Of a stretch of DNA of 64,000 nucleotides, positions 34,501-49,200 are shown piece by piece (position 1 is the first letter of the stretch; every line of letters starts with the position of its first letter). Position numbers and translations under genes: made by a program. The DNA comes from Embiotoca jacksoni (lineage: Eukaryota > Chordata > Actinopteri > Embiotocidae), in contig JAKOON010000017.1 in NCBI GenBank assembly GCA_022577435.1, positions 372,001 through 436,000 of the forward strand. Reading direction: 5' to 3'. The notes under the pieces were generated by a model. The model was not told the origin of the DNA. It saw only the letters and a list, made by a program, of their open reading frames with translations, and made no database searches.

Positions 34501-37500
34501 TCTCAGTCTGACACGTCAGGACCATCTGCGTCCTTTCAGAGCAGGACCTGCTGGTTCTCCCACCTGACCTCAGAGTCGTGCAGCTGTACCATCCCGACCA
34601 GAGGCAGCTGTGGTCTCCTTCTGCAGCAGCACAGAGTGTGTGAGTGTGTGTGAGTTTGTGTGTGTGTGGGTGTGTGTGTGTGTGTGCGTGCGTGTGCGTG
34701 TGCGTGTGTGTGGTTCTTTACCTCTATTGGTCGCTGCCTCAATGGGAGCGGGCAGCTGGATGCAGTAGTCGACCCGCTGAGCGTAACGAACCCGACGACT
34801 CTGGCAGCACTGAACTCGCTCCTCCACCAGGAAGCGGAAGGTGTCACTTGGGTTCTCAGAGCCGGCGCTGTTCCTCTGCAGAAACGACAACATTTAGAGT
34901 CATGAGACGCACAACATCAAAAACAGAAGCAGAGTTTGAGTTTTGATCATATAGCAGACTAATATTGGTAAATGCTAAGTGGACTGGCCATGTTGATATG
35001 GTTTTATTAAATGGCTGACTGGAGCAGTGATGTGGCTGAACAACGGTCTGCACCTACAATAAAATGATGTCTTCTTCGCACATACATTTCTGTATTATTT
35101 GAATTGAGTTCAATACAAATTTTATCAACAGCTGTGTCTCACCTTCCCTCCAGTTTTATTGTTCAGCACATAATGCTGTGCTCTAAAAACCTGATATAAA
35201 CTTCTTTAATCTGGAAGGATTTGTGTTCTGTGGTCAAAATCCTATTTTGTTTTTTTAAGGTAAACCAAATATTTTTTGTCTCCATAAAAGATCAATTAAA
35301 TCCTGAAAAGGATAACCTGAAACAAAGCTCTTTAAAATATGGTATCATTGTGGAGAGAGGAAGACGGAGGGTACATATATATCACACACATGACAGCCTG
35401 GAGTTTGAAATGCAGCTCTGCCTATAAGCTTGTCTGTACTGAGGTCTATTCCAGTCTCCTGGCATGGCTTCAGCACAACTGCTGTTTGACCCAGATCTCT
35501 TAATACAGCCATTCAAAAATGTCTTTAATTTAGGAACTGCCTCAATTAAACCATACCCTCCATTACTTAGAGAGATGCACCTTTCCAGAGCCATGGGCAC
35601 ATTGTTCATTATCACTGAGCGGCTTTGTGTCTTTTCACTGCTTTCGAACAGCAGGGGTCATCGAAGTTGACTATGTTTATTTGAAGACCGTGATGAAGGA
35701 TGGCATTGCGGCTTCAAACACCAGTTTGCATGGCCACGGCCTTTCTGCAACCCAGCCCTTCTATTCCAAGTAGCTACAGAAATACATAAGTTAAGTTTAC
35801 TCTGGCCAAGTATGTCGGGTGTCGTAGACTGCAGGAAATGTTGCTGGTGGTGGTGGCTTTAGTTAGGTTATCTATGTTTGGATAACTAAATCAGTATGTA
35901 GTTTACAGACTGCTGTAGAAGGCAGCAAGGTGACTAAAGGAGGTGAGGAGTGTATGGACCTCTTCCGAACACACCAAGTTCGAGTGCAAGAGTTTCTATA
36001 GATAATCTGGAAAGTATGGAAAAATAATAGCAGTGAGAATCTGGTGTTTTGTTGACGTCCACCACACGAGGTGGAGGAAGGATCAGGTCCTGGTCAAGGC
36101 ACGTATGTATGACTGGGGCAGCATAGGAAGCATTATCTGTCCACCCGTTGTAACTGATAGCAGAGAGCTATTTATATCCTGGTTGAGAAAGACATTTCAG
36201 AGCACCCCATGTGCATGTACCAACCAAGGATACGGTGTGCAGTTAAACACAGACCTCGCCCTCCCAACAAACGGTCTGTCCATGTGTGTCATAGGTCAGA
36301 CAGAAGCCCCTTCACTTTGTGAATATGTTATGATTTCACAGTGGAAAACATTCTCATTTACAGGGTCATTTTTGTAAAAGGCAGCATTTCCGCAACTAAT
36401 AATCTGCAACTATTTTTATATGAGGATGTGCTGCTTTTATTTGTAATGTAGGATTTTAAAATTAATATCTTTGGGTTTTGGACTGTTCATGAACAAAAGA
36501 AGATATAGAAAGATATTATATTGGTCAATTTGGGTGTTTTCACAGGTTTTTAAATTTTTGAACCAAACAACTAATCTGAGAAACTCAATCTACGATAAAT
36601 ATTGTTGTTAATAGTATTCCTAAGAACATGCATGTTAACATTCACGTGTAGCTGGATGTCCCAACATACATATAAACCATCTAAATTTTAACGTTTGACA
36701 TACCTTTGCAAATTAAATTGATATTTGTAATCTGAATTGTAGAATTTGCATCTATCAAAGTCACATTTACTCACGTCTGGAATGTGATATACATTAAGAT
36801 AACACCTGCTGTAGTTTCTGATACAATCCCCTACTTGTGCACTTTTAACTCTTTGACCTACATAATAAATTGAGCTCCACTGACCTCCACCAGGTTGATA
36901 ACGTGCAGGAGGAACTCGTGGGCATCCTGTTGTCTGATGGAGGAAAACTCTGGGTGTCCCCTGCTGACCAGGGACTTCAACATCCGGGGAGAGACACCCT
37001 TCTGCTGGTGCTGGAATGAAAAAATGTGGACGTCACAAACATTGACTGTGCACGGCCACTCAGCTGTCTCAGAGGGAAGAAGATCACCACTCAATTTTAC
37101 AGATTTCTGAGGGAAACTGTGATCTTCATGCAATCTATACTCAGTCTGACATATAATCAATACAGCTCATTACATTTGGTCAGATATATTCTAATTTTAA
37201 ATGTACATAGTATTAGAGAAGAGAAGAAGACAATCTTGACCTGCAGATTCTTAAAGGCCGGAGGAAGGAAATTTGTTATGGTCCAAGGTAAGCCAGTGGG
37301 AGAACAGAGACAGGCACATTATTGTACGAGTACACAGTGGAGAAATCCTTCCTTCTTTAGAAAATTATACTTATTCACTAACAGGTAGAGACAGAAGCTC
37401 CTGCTAGTGGTTGGTTAGCTTCACTATTAGCACTTGGAAACAGGAAACGGCTAGCCTTGCTCCTGTGGAAGCTAACAGAGTTTACCCAACAGCACCACTA

Positions 37501-40500
37501 AAGTTCATCAGTCAACTAAGTTTTATCTAATTTGTCAAAACAGAAGACAAATCATTAAAAAAAAATAGAAAAGAAAAAAGAACGAAAAAACATTCATCAG
37601 TATTATTTGGCTTTACATCCTATTTCCTGGCTGGGAGCTGTATCCAGTGGATACTCAAGATCTTCCTGCCATCCTACTGCTCCATTGAAAGTGAATAAGT
37701 TTACTACTGCAATGTCAAACTCAACAAATTTTCATTTTTTTTCTTATAGCCAGCACACAAAGAAAGTCCTATGGAAAGCATATGACAGAATATTAATGAC
37801 TGATTGATGATTAATCAATCCAGTGACATCATTCCTCCACACTATCAAAGGGCAGCCAACAGTATCCCATACAATCTCTGGCAGGTAACTTAGATTTAAA
37901 AAGCCACTTTAAAAAGAATTTGTAATTGTAATGGGCAACACTGCCTCAGTACAAACTGACCACAGCATGCCAACACAATCCCTTCCCCCTCATATCTTCC
38001 CAGCTGTCAATACATTTTCAAACCTGACTCCACCATCACATGTGTAGGAAGTTCAGGATCACAGCACTGCCCTATCAATTACTGTGGCTGGTAAGGCTTA
38101 AAAGAAGCCTGGGGCTTACAGAACGAGTGCTGGGTCCCATTATGCTTTAATGGCTTTCCTCCTCTAATTTCCTGGCGGCTGTGTGCGGTGAGGTTGAAAA
38201 GGCGCTGATTTCATTTCATGTGCTTTCAAATCAGTAAAGCAAAACACATGAAAAAAATATAAAATCCATTAAACTGTTGAAGAACTTTGGAGATTAAAGG
38301 AAGAGCAACACAGTAATCAAACGCAGCTAATATGTGTGACAAAGATAAGCAGTGATGTGGAGAATTAAAAGCAAAACGGTATCAGAACAATTTGAGTTGC
38401 ACATGTGGGACCACAGCCAACAGCTATTTTCACACTAAACGAAAAGGTTATAGCACAACGAAACTTGACAATATATCCAAAAGTCCCATCATCCTTTCGC
38501 TTCAATCAACTCCTCTGACAAGCTCAAAAAAAAAGCTCAGGTATATAAAAAAACAACAAAAAAAAAACAATACAGAACAAGTACTTTATGAAAAGCTTCA
38601 TGTTTTGATTGGGAAAACTTCAACCTAAAACTAAACCTAAAGAGACTCATTTCACCACCACCTCTCATTAACATGCTTCTGTCAGTTAGGGACCCAGTTT
38701 GGGAGCTGGACATACCCAGTTTAATACCTTGTATTCTTCTTTCATCACCTGTTCAATGAGCTCAGATTTCATGGGTGGTTTGGAGTACTGGCCTGAAAGC
38801 AGTCCGTGTCCCAGTTTAGCCCTGCCAGAAGAAAACACAGGCGTAAACATGAGGTGCAGTCAGTCGTCTTTTAAGTCTGGGTTATTTTTTTGGATGACAC
38901 ACCCTGAAGACACTGTGCAAGTGTGTCTTAACTCATCAGTAAAAAAAATTAATCAATTCAGACAGTGCTCCTGGGGACTGTCTCACAGAGCAGCTAACTT
39001 GTTAACCCTAGATTTTTAGTTTCACAAAGCTGGCTCATGTTCAACCAGTTGCCATGGTTACTAAGACTACCGACGATAGCTGCAAGGAAGAGTTTTTGTT
39101 GAGGCTTACCATGAAATAAGTAATCATGTGTATATATCGTTTATTTTTTACAAAATCTTTCCAATTCGTAATTGCTTCCCCTCACTAATTTTTGGTACAG
39201 AATTTACACTTCACCTTAAATGCTTTTTAGAGGGTCCATTATCATTACATCCAACCAAATAAACAAATGTTCTTTCTGAATATGCAGCCCAATCAAATCC
39301 TAACCATGGCAGGTATAAACATGTTTATCTGGCTGCGATCTTCAGAGTATAAAACATCAACACAGCTGATATTCATTTCCTGCCTGGTTTAGACTCTACT
39401 TACCTTTCATCATGGCCACAGCATCTGACTGACCTCTTGCAACACACTGGCTTACATGATGAAATACACCTGATTATTTTTCCAGAACATGTGGAAAAAC
39501 ATATTTATCTGCAAAAATTCCTAAGCAAGATTTGCTCCCGTTATAAAACTACAGTGTTATTTTATGGCAAGTTAGCTTCTAATAACATAACCTCAACTTG
39601 TTTTCAATCTTTTTCAGCCACAGAGACGGCAGCAGCTGGAAAACACCTGCTCTTGTTTGTTGTAACACTGCCTTATGTAACTCCGGAGTCACTTACATTT
39701 GTGTGGCGAAGTCCTGGGTGGGGTCAAGAGGTGAATAGTCAAATATCCTCTGAAGATTACCCACATACCTAAGAGATCGAAATACATGTCACTTCAAATG
39801 GAGCACGTGGGGTGACACACGGACACAAGAAACATGGAGACGCACGAGGTTGTGAAAAGACACCTTTTGCTGGTGGTCATACCAATCAGTCAGTTTTTGA
39901 AATAAAGTAAGTTTTGTCTTACTGTGTTTTTACTTCCAGACCTAACCCCCAGATAATTAGAATAATCCTAAATTACTATCAATAATTACACGCAACCAAA
40001 TACAGGAAGTTGACAGAAGCAAACATGTAATTTTCACAAAATTACATTTTGAAACTGTTAAACTTTTTTTTGTCTTTACAGTAGTTTGTCTACTTCCTGT
40101 TTATAAAAGACTGAAAATCAAATATATGTGAAATGGAAAAAAATGATGACTGCTCAACATGAAAACATCAAAAGGCTATACAAAATATCACACTCAATGT
40201 TGAAGGTTGTCTTCTCAGTAGCATTAAATATTGTGCAGAAAGAGAAGATATGTACTTACAGTTCAAAAATAAAATATTTGTATAAAACAAAAAGACAAAG
40301 TTATGACAGAACAACATACATAATTTTTTTTTAAATCACTATAATGTTTTCTAATGTTGTCATCTCAGCGTAAAGTACTCACATCCTCTGGAAGTCTGGG
40401 ATGCTGAAAAGGACCTGAATTACTGTGCCGAGGTAGCAGCTGTTCCCCAGGTTTTTGATGCCTGTGTAACCAGAACCGAAGACCACCTTCAGCTTCATGC

Positions 40501-43221
40501 CCGACTCCTGGATCACCTCCCACTCGCTGACCCGCGGCCGGGAGTTATTGTCTGTGTGGTGCCCATTCTCTGTCTGAAAGGAGACAAGGCAGCTGTGGGT
40601 GAGGACTGTCCTGTGTGAGGGCTATCACAGACAGAAATGTCTCCGCCCTCAGTTTTAGTTTGGTTTAAGTCTGTAGCATTTTGTTGAGAGGGAGCTGGAG
40701 AGGACTTGAGTTGTTTTGGGTGAGATGATGTTGATGCAAAAGATAATAGTGAAACTATCTATTTAACTTACCCTTTTCTGCATCTGTAGCATGTCTATTC
40801 CAAAGTGTGATAAGTGCTCTGATATGTGGGGGTCTAACACAGCTTCTTCCTCCTCAAATGAATAGACATCTGGAAACAAAGGGCCATTTAAATAAGCATA
40901 AATCTTAAAACAACTTGGCAGAAAAGTATTAACATGTTAGAGATTTCTGGTCAGTCGGTTATTCTTACAATCCTTCATAAATGTAATACATAAAATCAAA
41001 TTCATGTTTACATTTGCCCTTCAAAAATCCCAACAGTCACTGTACAGTTTACACTTCAGTACCACTCTGTTTTTTTTAATGGTGGTGCTGTATTTACGTA
41101 CATTAGTGGGATGAAACGTTACAATTACTTCTCTGCACAATGCAGTAGATTACATCACCATCATGTCAACAAAAGTCTGAAAATTAAGCTTAATGACAAA
41201 TAACAGCAGGCTGCTGCATTGTTTTGCTTTAGATGGTACAAGGGAACCTGATAAAATGAGTCTGACTGCAAATGATTGTTAGTTTTGTTCAATACATGAC
41301 AAATTGTAATGGCCATCCAAAAATCTGTATTAAAATAAAACATTATAAATTTAGATTTTAAAACAAATATTTAAAATTAAAAAAAATTGCATCATAAAAA
41401 TGAAAACTACTTAAAGGGCTCTGATCACTAACATCGTGCAATAAATGAAATTCTGGATTCATGCAACAGTTGAGATCATCTTGTCTCTGACCTGCTCCGT
41501 CTGGGGTGATGGTGTCCAGTTTGACAGCCAGCGGGTGGTTGGTCTCTCTGTAGTGCTCCAGGGCATGACCGTTACCTCCACTCCCATCAAAGAACCACTT
41601 CCCACAGAGCACCGCTCCATCAGTCAGGTTCAACCACAGGTTTTCTCTCATCTCGCACTTCTGACACTTCCAACCACTGACAGTAAAAGAAGAGAGACTC
41701 AGTGTTGTTCTGTTTTTTTTTTTTGTTTGTTTGTTTTTGAATCAAAGAGACATGCTTGAACTCATGATGTGACAACTTTTGGTGAACAGAAAAGTGCTTT
41801 TTGCGCAGAAGCAGGGGTCAGATTTACATTATTTACATGTATTCTGTAATTCTTAACAGACTGGATATAAAAGTAAAGCAGGATGAAACGGCAATACTGA
41901 CAAATTTGAAAAAACATACAAAAATAAATGGATTACAAGCACAAGAAATGGATCAAACCAATTGAATTGTTAAAAACTAAAGCAGCAGAGGTCAGACTAA
42001 ATCTACAAAATATAAAGTCTTCTCTAATTTCAGTGTTTCTTTACCTAGAATCATTAACAAATAATAATTGGTTGCTAAGGACACAGTTCATGAGAGCTTT
42101 TCTGCTCCTCCTCGGCGGACTCATATTCTAAAGGAGATGTGGTACATATCAACAGCTGATTTCTTATAGTTGCTGCTGTCAAAATATATGGGTAAATATA
42201 ATGGGAGAAAAGTTTCAGTATCCACATGTGCAGATCCAGTGATCCGTTTTTTGTGTCCTGGACTTGTTTTCTATCTTCAAGACAGGGCGGTTTCAAAGTT
42301 TCTACCTAGTTCAGTCGTTTCACTGCATAAAGTGTATGGGCACACAGTGTTTGCTCCGCTAAAGCAGCATGTGACATGAAAACATCAACTGGTTTATTTT
42401 ATTGTATTTCACTCAATTAAGCCACAAAATTGTCTAGAGACAGTCAGGCGATTAAGTTGTGGAAAAAAATGTACGTTTATCACAACAACAATGTCACAGT
42501 CAACAGAAGAGCTGGTTTCACATTTTAGGATATGATACTTCAAAACATGTTGACTCCTCAAACACAGAGAGCAGCTAACTGAAAATAATTTCCCATTAAT
42601 CAAAGCACTCTGTATAACTGCCACCATGTTGTAAGAATGTGTCGTGACGTCGGTCCTACCTGGGTGGGATCCGGACCCCGTTGTCCAGCTGTCTAAGGCT
42701 CCTGGCATGTTTGGACACCTGGATCTCCTCCTCCCAGGACTCCGGCTCCTGTTTCTTGTAGGCTGATGATGCGTTGAGAACTGCGTCACAGGCGATGGTC
42801 ACCTGGACATCAGCAGCAGGGAGTGGGTAAGGTCATGTTGAAAGTATATAATCTTCTTCTCAAAGATAAATTACAAATTCCCTTAAACAATTGTGCAAAC
42901 ATTTAAATTTCATAAATGAACATCAAACTGCACATGAACAGCACACAAAGTGGTCATGCAAGACTGAAGTGAGAGAATATAAAGCTGTGCTACATCATGA
43001 GACTGATCCAGCATAAAAAAAAGCAGGAGGAACTCAGAAAAACAAATGTATTGCTGTAACAGCCCAAAAAAATCAATGCAAAAGATTTCACCAGGTGGTC
43101 TCCAACAATGCACAATGATTATGCTGCACCGCAAACTCTAACCATAACCCATAATTATAAATTCTACATGCATAAAACAAACAAAAAACCAACAGTCATG
43201 CCATAGCCAAGCTATAAAGGC

Positions 43222-43285
<64 letters not shown>

Positions 43286-46200
43286 TAACTTGAGAAAAGT
43301 AACTTCTGTATGCAACAAAACCCAGAAAACATTCAACAAGTGATAAGAGCACTTTGTGGTTCCCTCATAATTTTTTAAATAAGATGAAAAGCCTCTGAAA
43401 TGTCATCTAGACCAAATCCCTTCACCAAATTAAAACGTGGTGGGATAAAAGCTACAGAGGTTATGTGGAGAGATTAACCTGCACACACTTGTGGATTCAG
43501 GGAAAACGGCAGCTCTTCCAGTCAGAGCGACCAGCCTGTGTTCAGGGAACCACTGAGTGCGCCTTCACCTTCCCCAGCCGCATGCATGGAAACACACAGA
43601 ACTCGTGCAGCACCGACTCACTGACCAGAGCGGGCAACTCCTCAATATTTGGTAAGGGGATCTCGAAGTGGTCTGGAAAAATGACGAGTTTGGCCTCGTC
43701 CTCATACTCATAGTCCTCCCCGTTAAAATCACGGTTTAGCTCTAAATCTTTGAGGGAGGAAGCAAACATTCAGTCAGCGGCAGGTAAACAGTGACTGCTG
43801 CTGAAGACACTGCTGACTGACATCTTATTATTATTTACAGCGTGATAGAGTTATATTTCATGTTCTGTTCTTGTTTGCTCGATTGTGAAGTGATGTTTCA
43901 GTGTGTCTTTGATTTGTTCCGTTAATCAACACCTTAACAGTCTAATGAGAGTGCACACAGATGAATCCCGAGTGGCCTCTTGTTTTTACAACAGCGATGG
44001 TGACATGACTTCATACAACGCTGAGGACTCTTTTGCTCAGACACAATTTATGCAGAGCTATATTTAGGAACTCAGCACACCCTGTTATCACCAGCAATAT
44101 ATAAACTTACTACAGAGGTCTCAGAATACTTTGAAGGGCACCCTCATTTCATTATTGATCCCATAAAGAAATTATATTATCAACATTTGAGCAGCAATTC
44201 CTTATTGATTGGTTTTCAGGTTGTATTCGAGACCAACTGTGATATGTCAAATAGTACAAAATCCGTTTTTGTCCGAAGAACACCACAAAACCCAAATAAG
44301 TTTAGTTTACTAAAGAGCTGAAATGACTGGCTATTTATTGGGTTAGTCGATCAACAAAACCAAAACGGGTTTGATGAGTGATTAATGTGTCACTTTTAAA
44401 GCAAAAACAACAATCATTTACTGTTTTTGCTGTTTTGAAGCATTGTAATTGTAATGTCCTCTTTTAGAGGGGTCGTTTATCTGCAAAGCGATCCATCTGA
44501 AGACACCACTCTGATCTCTAGGAACCTTGGATCACAATTTCTGACAGTTTTCTGACATTTTTTTAACCAACCAATAAGAAAATACCTTTCATATTAGTCA
44601 ATATTGTAAACAATCACTACTTTAAGCCCTTGTACAATATCAAGTCAGAAAAAGAGAAGCAGTAAATGACTGACAATGATGAAGCTTCAAGAGCAAAATG
44701 TTTGTCTTTTTATCTGAATGTTAATATATTTACTTTGGACCAGCTGATTGATTAACCAGCAAATCATTTCAGCTCTAATCAAAACAATATCAAACTGAAT
44801 TCGAGCAGGAAAATATTCCTGGAACAACACACATCTATAGAGAAGCTCCTCTTCAATAACTCCCTGTATAGAGCTGTCTGTCCTTCACTGCAGCCTAAAG
44901 TCGTGTAATGACTCATGAGAAACAGGATCAGAGGTTATCCCTGATATTTTTATTATGCTCACTGCTTTCATGGTAACGTGCGACGTTAGCAGCTAGCAGC
45001 TTGATTAGATCACTGGACTGGTATAGGGATGACGTTGGATACATAAATACCCGCTGTCACGTCAAAGATCCTAAATGAATGACAGAGAAGGACTCCTTAA
45101 GAAAGGTCTAAGACATTTCTATTAGAGAGGAAGAGACTGATGTCAGATGGAAGGTTGATCTAATGTACAGCAGTCAGATATTGGAGGCAATAAACAGAAA
45201 AGCCGATCAAATAATATGAAAACAGGACCATCAATGGCTGAGAGCCTGAGTGGAAGGAATCCCTGCAGCAGTACGAGAGGGAGGGTGATGAAGAGGCAGA
45301 GAGACACCTGGTCCTCCGCGAGCAGCGTCACAGCCGCGGTAGAAGTGTGTCAACCTCAACAGGAGGTTGACAGGTGGTGGCAGCTGAGAGGCCAGCGACT
45401 GACAGGCCCCCACTGTAAAGCCACTAACCCCTACCCGCCCCACTGAGGAGGAGGAGGAGGTGGAAGGGAGCAGGCCGGGCTTTGATTTAGAACAGTTACC
45501 AACGACATACAGTATACAAATAAATGGGCTATGTTTAGAGAACAGGAGGAGGAGAGAGCTCATAGGAAATATCTGACACTTTGGGTAAAGACAGGCTGGA
45601 GGGGCAGCTGGTGGGTCACAACAGTGTAACAAAACAATACCACAAGCTTTTAATGGAGGGGGCTCTCTGAGCAGAGGTGTTTCTAACAACAGGAATGACA
45701 TTAGCATCAACACAACAGCTCAGTGAAATAAATGTAAAATGCATCCATTTCCCATTTGGACTTTTCAAACTATTTCATTTCAATAACTTTTAAAGGCCCC
45801 TAAGAGGTGAAACTCCGAAACTCTCAATTAATCTCTTCAAAAAAGCAAGAATGAAAGACACATATTTGTCAGCTAGAACAGCTTTTCTCCTTCTTTTTTC
45901 TCTATCAGTTGTCATAAATCCTCAGATTTATCTTGTCTAATGTGTTAAAGCAAAAAACTTCAAACAACTACAACAGTAAAATGTCTCTTATACTGTACAT
46001 TAATATATCAGTATTCATCTAAAAATGTCATATATCTGAAAATAATTTGTCAGTCACAGCAGCCACTTATCAGCAAAATGAGTATTTAACTTTTGATACT
46101 GACAATACCTCTGTAGTTTTATTGAAGTAGCTTTTTGAATGCAGAACTTTAACATTGTCGTATTGATGCTTTTGTTTAAGTAAAAGATGCAAGTGCTGCT

Positions 46201-49200
46201 CGCGCCGCTGCCTCTCACTTACCTAGAAACACTTTCCCGTTTCTTCGTCTGGGGATGGCTCCTCCAGCAGCTCCTGTGGCTTTCTGTAGGAAACAGGAAG
46301 GAAGAGAAATAAAACAGGATCAAAGAGCCTTCATCACATTAAAACATCTTTAAACACCTTGTGATAATTGTCTTTGTAAATTGTTTTAAAAAAAAAAAGC
46401 TTTCATGCTTTGCTATAGCAAATCCAGATGGTTGTCATTTTGTTAGAAATAGATGCTGGATGTTCCAGTTGCCAGGTGTCAGGTTACAGTGCAGGGGGAA
46501 AACCCTGACCAGTGCAGGGTCAGAATTAAAGAATGATTAATTGAACTGCTTGAGTTGCGCAGCTTGATTTGTACACTTGGACAGATACAATTTACAGTAC
46601 ATTTAATGCCATGTGTTCGGGCCTGTCCGTGCCTGTTGTGAGAGTCATCGTCTTTTTCTGCCTCCTATTTTTCTTCTCTCACCACCACTCACTGTCCACA
46701 CAGCCTTAAACATTTCAGCCTTGATATATGGATAAATCGACAAATAAAAACCACTGAATCTACATAAAGACATGAATCTGCAAAATTCCTAACTGCCAGA
46801 GTTACAACACAGCGCCACCGACTGGTTTCCTTCTAATTCGATCAGGTTCAGTCGACTGCTCCCCGTCCACTCGCCGGGCAGACGGTGTAGAAAGACAGAG
46901 AATGCTGACACACTCGAGACCAAGTGGACTCATGGGAAAAAAAAACAGCAGACACAGGAGCCTGCAGAATGTAAGCAGCTGTTTCTGGCCAGATCCAGGC
47001 ATGGAAATAGCAGCTCTTTACAAAGCAGAGCTGATCTAAGGGCAATTAAGGCTGGTGAGAAACCACAGCACCAGCTCAGGCCTTTGTTGTTCACCATCAA
47101 CTTTTCAAAGAGGAGAAACTTGTTTGGATCCATGTGAAACTCTTTTTCCACCAAAAAAAATAAGCAAGACTGCTCTGTTTAGTTACTTTTTATAAATTCA
47201 GCGATGGACAAAACAAACAGAAACACCTTACTATATAACGTAATCAAACACAAAACCCACGCAAACTTCACAAGTTACCACCGAGTTGAGTCATCAGTTT
47301 GAAACAAAATTAGAACATAATAATCTTGAACAATACTTGGAACTTCAGGGTTGTTGTTTTGGACTCCATATTATAATATAAACAGATTCTGCTACTTGAT
47401 TTTGTGATAGGTGTGTAATTTTAAGATAATTTTCCCAATAATTTCCATGGCCATATTCTTAGAAAGAAATCTGTAAATAATCTTGAAAAAGAAAATCTCC
47501 ATTTAAAACCAAATAAGTATTCATTCTTTCTTCAATTAATGTTGAAAACTTCTATTAAAACTTCTCTGAGTATGTTGAGCTGTGGGCATGTCCAGCTCAC
47601 CTGCTGTGCACAGACTAAAAACACTTGGTTTTTCAGTTAAGAAGTGCCTTCAGTTACCACATAATTAGTGCCAAATAAATTTTGGGGGGAATTGACAGCA
47701 GTGTCAACTAAACCAATATCAAATATACGAAAATGTGTGAAAGGCTACAGAGAGAGATACAGAGATGGAAACATATCAAGTGTGACCCACAAACAGACAG
47801 CCTCAGTCTGAAGGTCAGTACTGCTTCAGGTGAAATGATACTGATTGTTTAGTTCCACCTTTGCAATGTGTCTGCATTACAAACTCTTCTTTGTGCATAC
47901 CTATCCTTTAAATCAGGTTTTACATATCAAATTAAATGATTTTAACATAAGGGGCTCAGTCTGGCAAAAAACAGTAGAATTAGTAAAAACTTCACATATT
48001 GTTGTTTTTATTGTCGTACTTATATGAGCATTTTACTTTTCTGTTCTATTCCTGTTATAATGTTTATTGTACTTATATCCTTCACTGATTTTTGTGTATT
48101 ATGGTTTTATTGATTACAAAGTCCTTTACAAATGTGATTTGAAAAGTCTGATGTAAACCATGATTGTTAGTCTTTTTCTACTTCTACCTAACGCTGCTGC
48201 TTCCAGTGCTAGTTGAACTACTATTGCTGGGTTCAGTTGAAGATCAGTATCTAAACAAATACAGTGAGCAGGTGTATGACTTACCTCTTTGACATGCCGT
48301 TTCAGGTGCATGTAAACACTCTGTCCTGTTTTGCGATAATGTCTCTCCACATGTTCTCGTCCGAAGCCCAGGAATGTGTTCATACACACATACAGGCCTC
48401 CCTCCGACTCCTGCACACCAAAACAAACAGTTCCAATGAGCAGCAGCACGAAGTGACAAACAACTAACCTGCAGTAAAAACCTTTTAAATAGCGGGTGAC
48501 ACGTACAGTTTACTCCACAGCGTTAAATGTTATATACTTAACATGATTTATGTTTCCTAATTTCATAAATTCAGCAGCAGCTGGGAGAAAGGTTGTACTG
48601 CTAGTATGTAGAGATTTTTTTTTTCAATTTAAAACAAGAAGAAGTGACATATTAGCTTTACTAATTGAAGCTTATTACAGTAATAACAATAATAAAAGTA
48701 AGACAAAAAATAACCATTTCAGTGGCAGCCTTGTCATTACAATAGAGACGCAATATACGAGCAAAATATCAGTCTCATGATATGTAATATATTGTAATCT
48801 ATTTGTGATTAAACACTAAATGCATACTGGATATCTAAGTAAGAGAGACGTGACAGTGATTCTGCAAGTGCACTTTCAAAGAGGCTTTCTTGCTCAAACA
48901 TTCATCAGTTGTGCATCTTACTAAACAGCCACAAAACTAAGAACCTTCAATGTAATCAAGAGCATATCTGCAACTGAAGAGCCTTGTTTTTAAACGGTAA
49001 AACCTCAAAATCACAGTCTTAAATCGATTCCGTTTCATTTATATAGCGACAAACAAAATAACAGTCATTTCAGGGGATTTAAATAGTAAGGTCATTCAAC
49101 AACTCGCACATCAGCAGCACTAGAAGGAAAAACTCTGACTGGACCACAATCCTTTTACAAGTTATTTGTAAGTCAAAGAAAATAAATAATTATTCTTTGG

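Noticed and set aside
36033..36377. 114-codon open frame on the + strand
   Set aside because: No recognisable domain, no splice or promoter context; chance frame in a usp13 intron.
45231..45713. 160-codon open frame on the minus strand rich in Leu, Pro and Ser
   Set aside because: Low-complexity composition in a GC-richer intron patch of usp13, no recognised family, and USP13 is complete without it.
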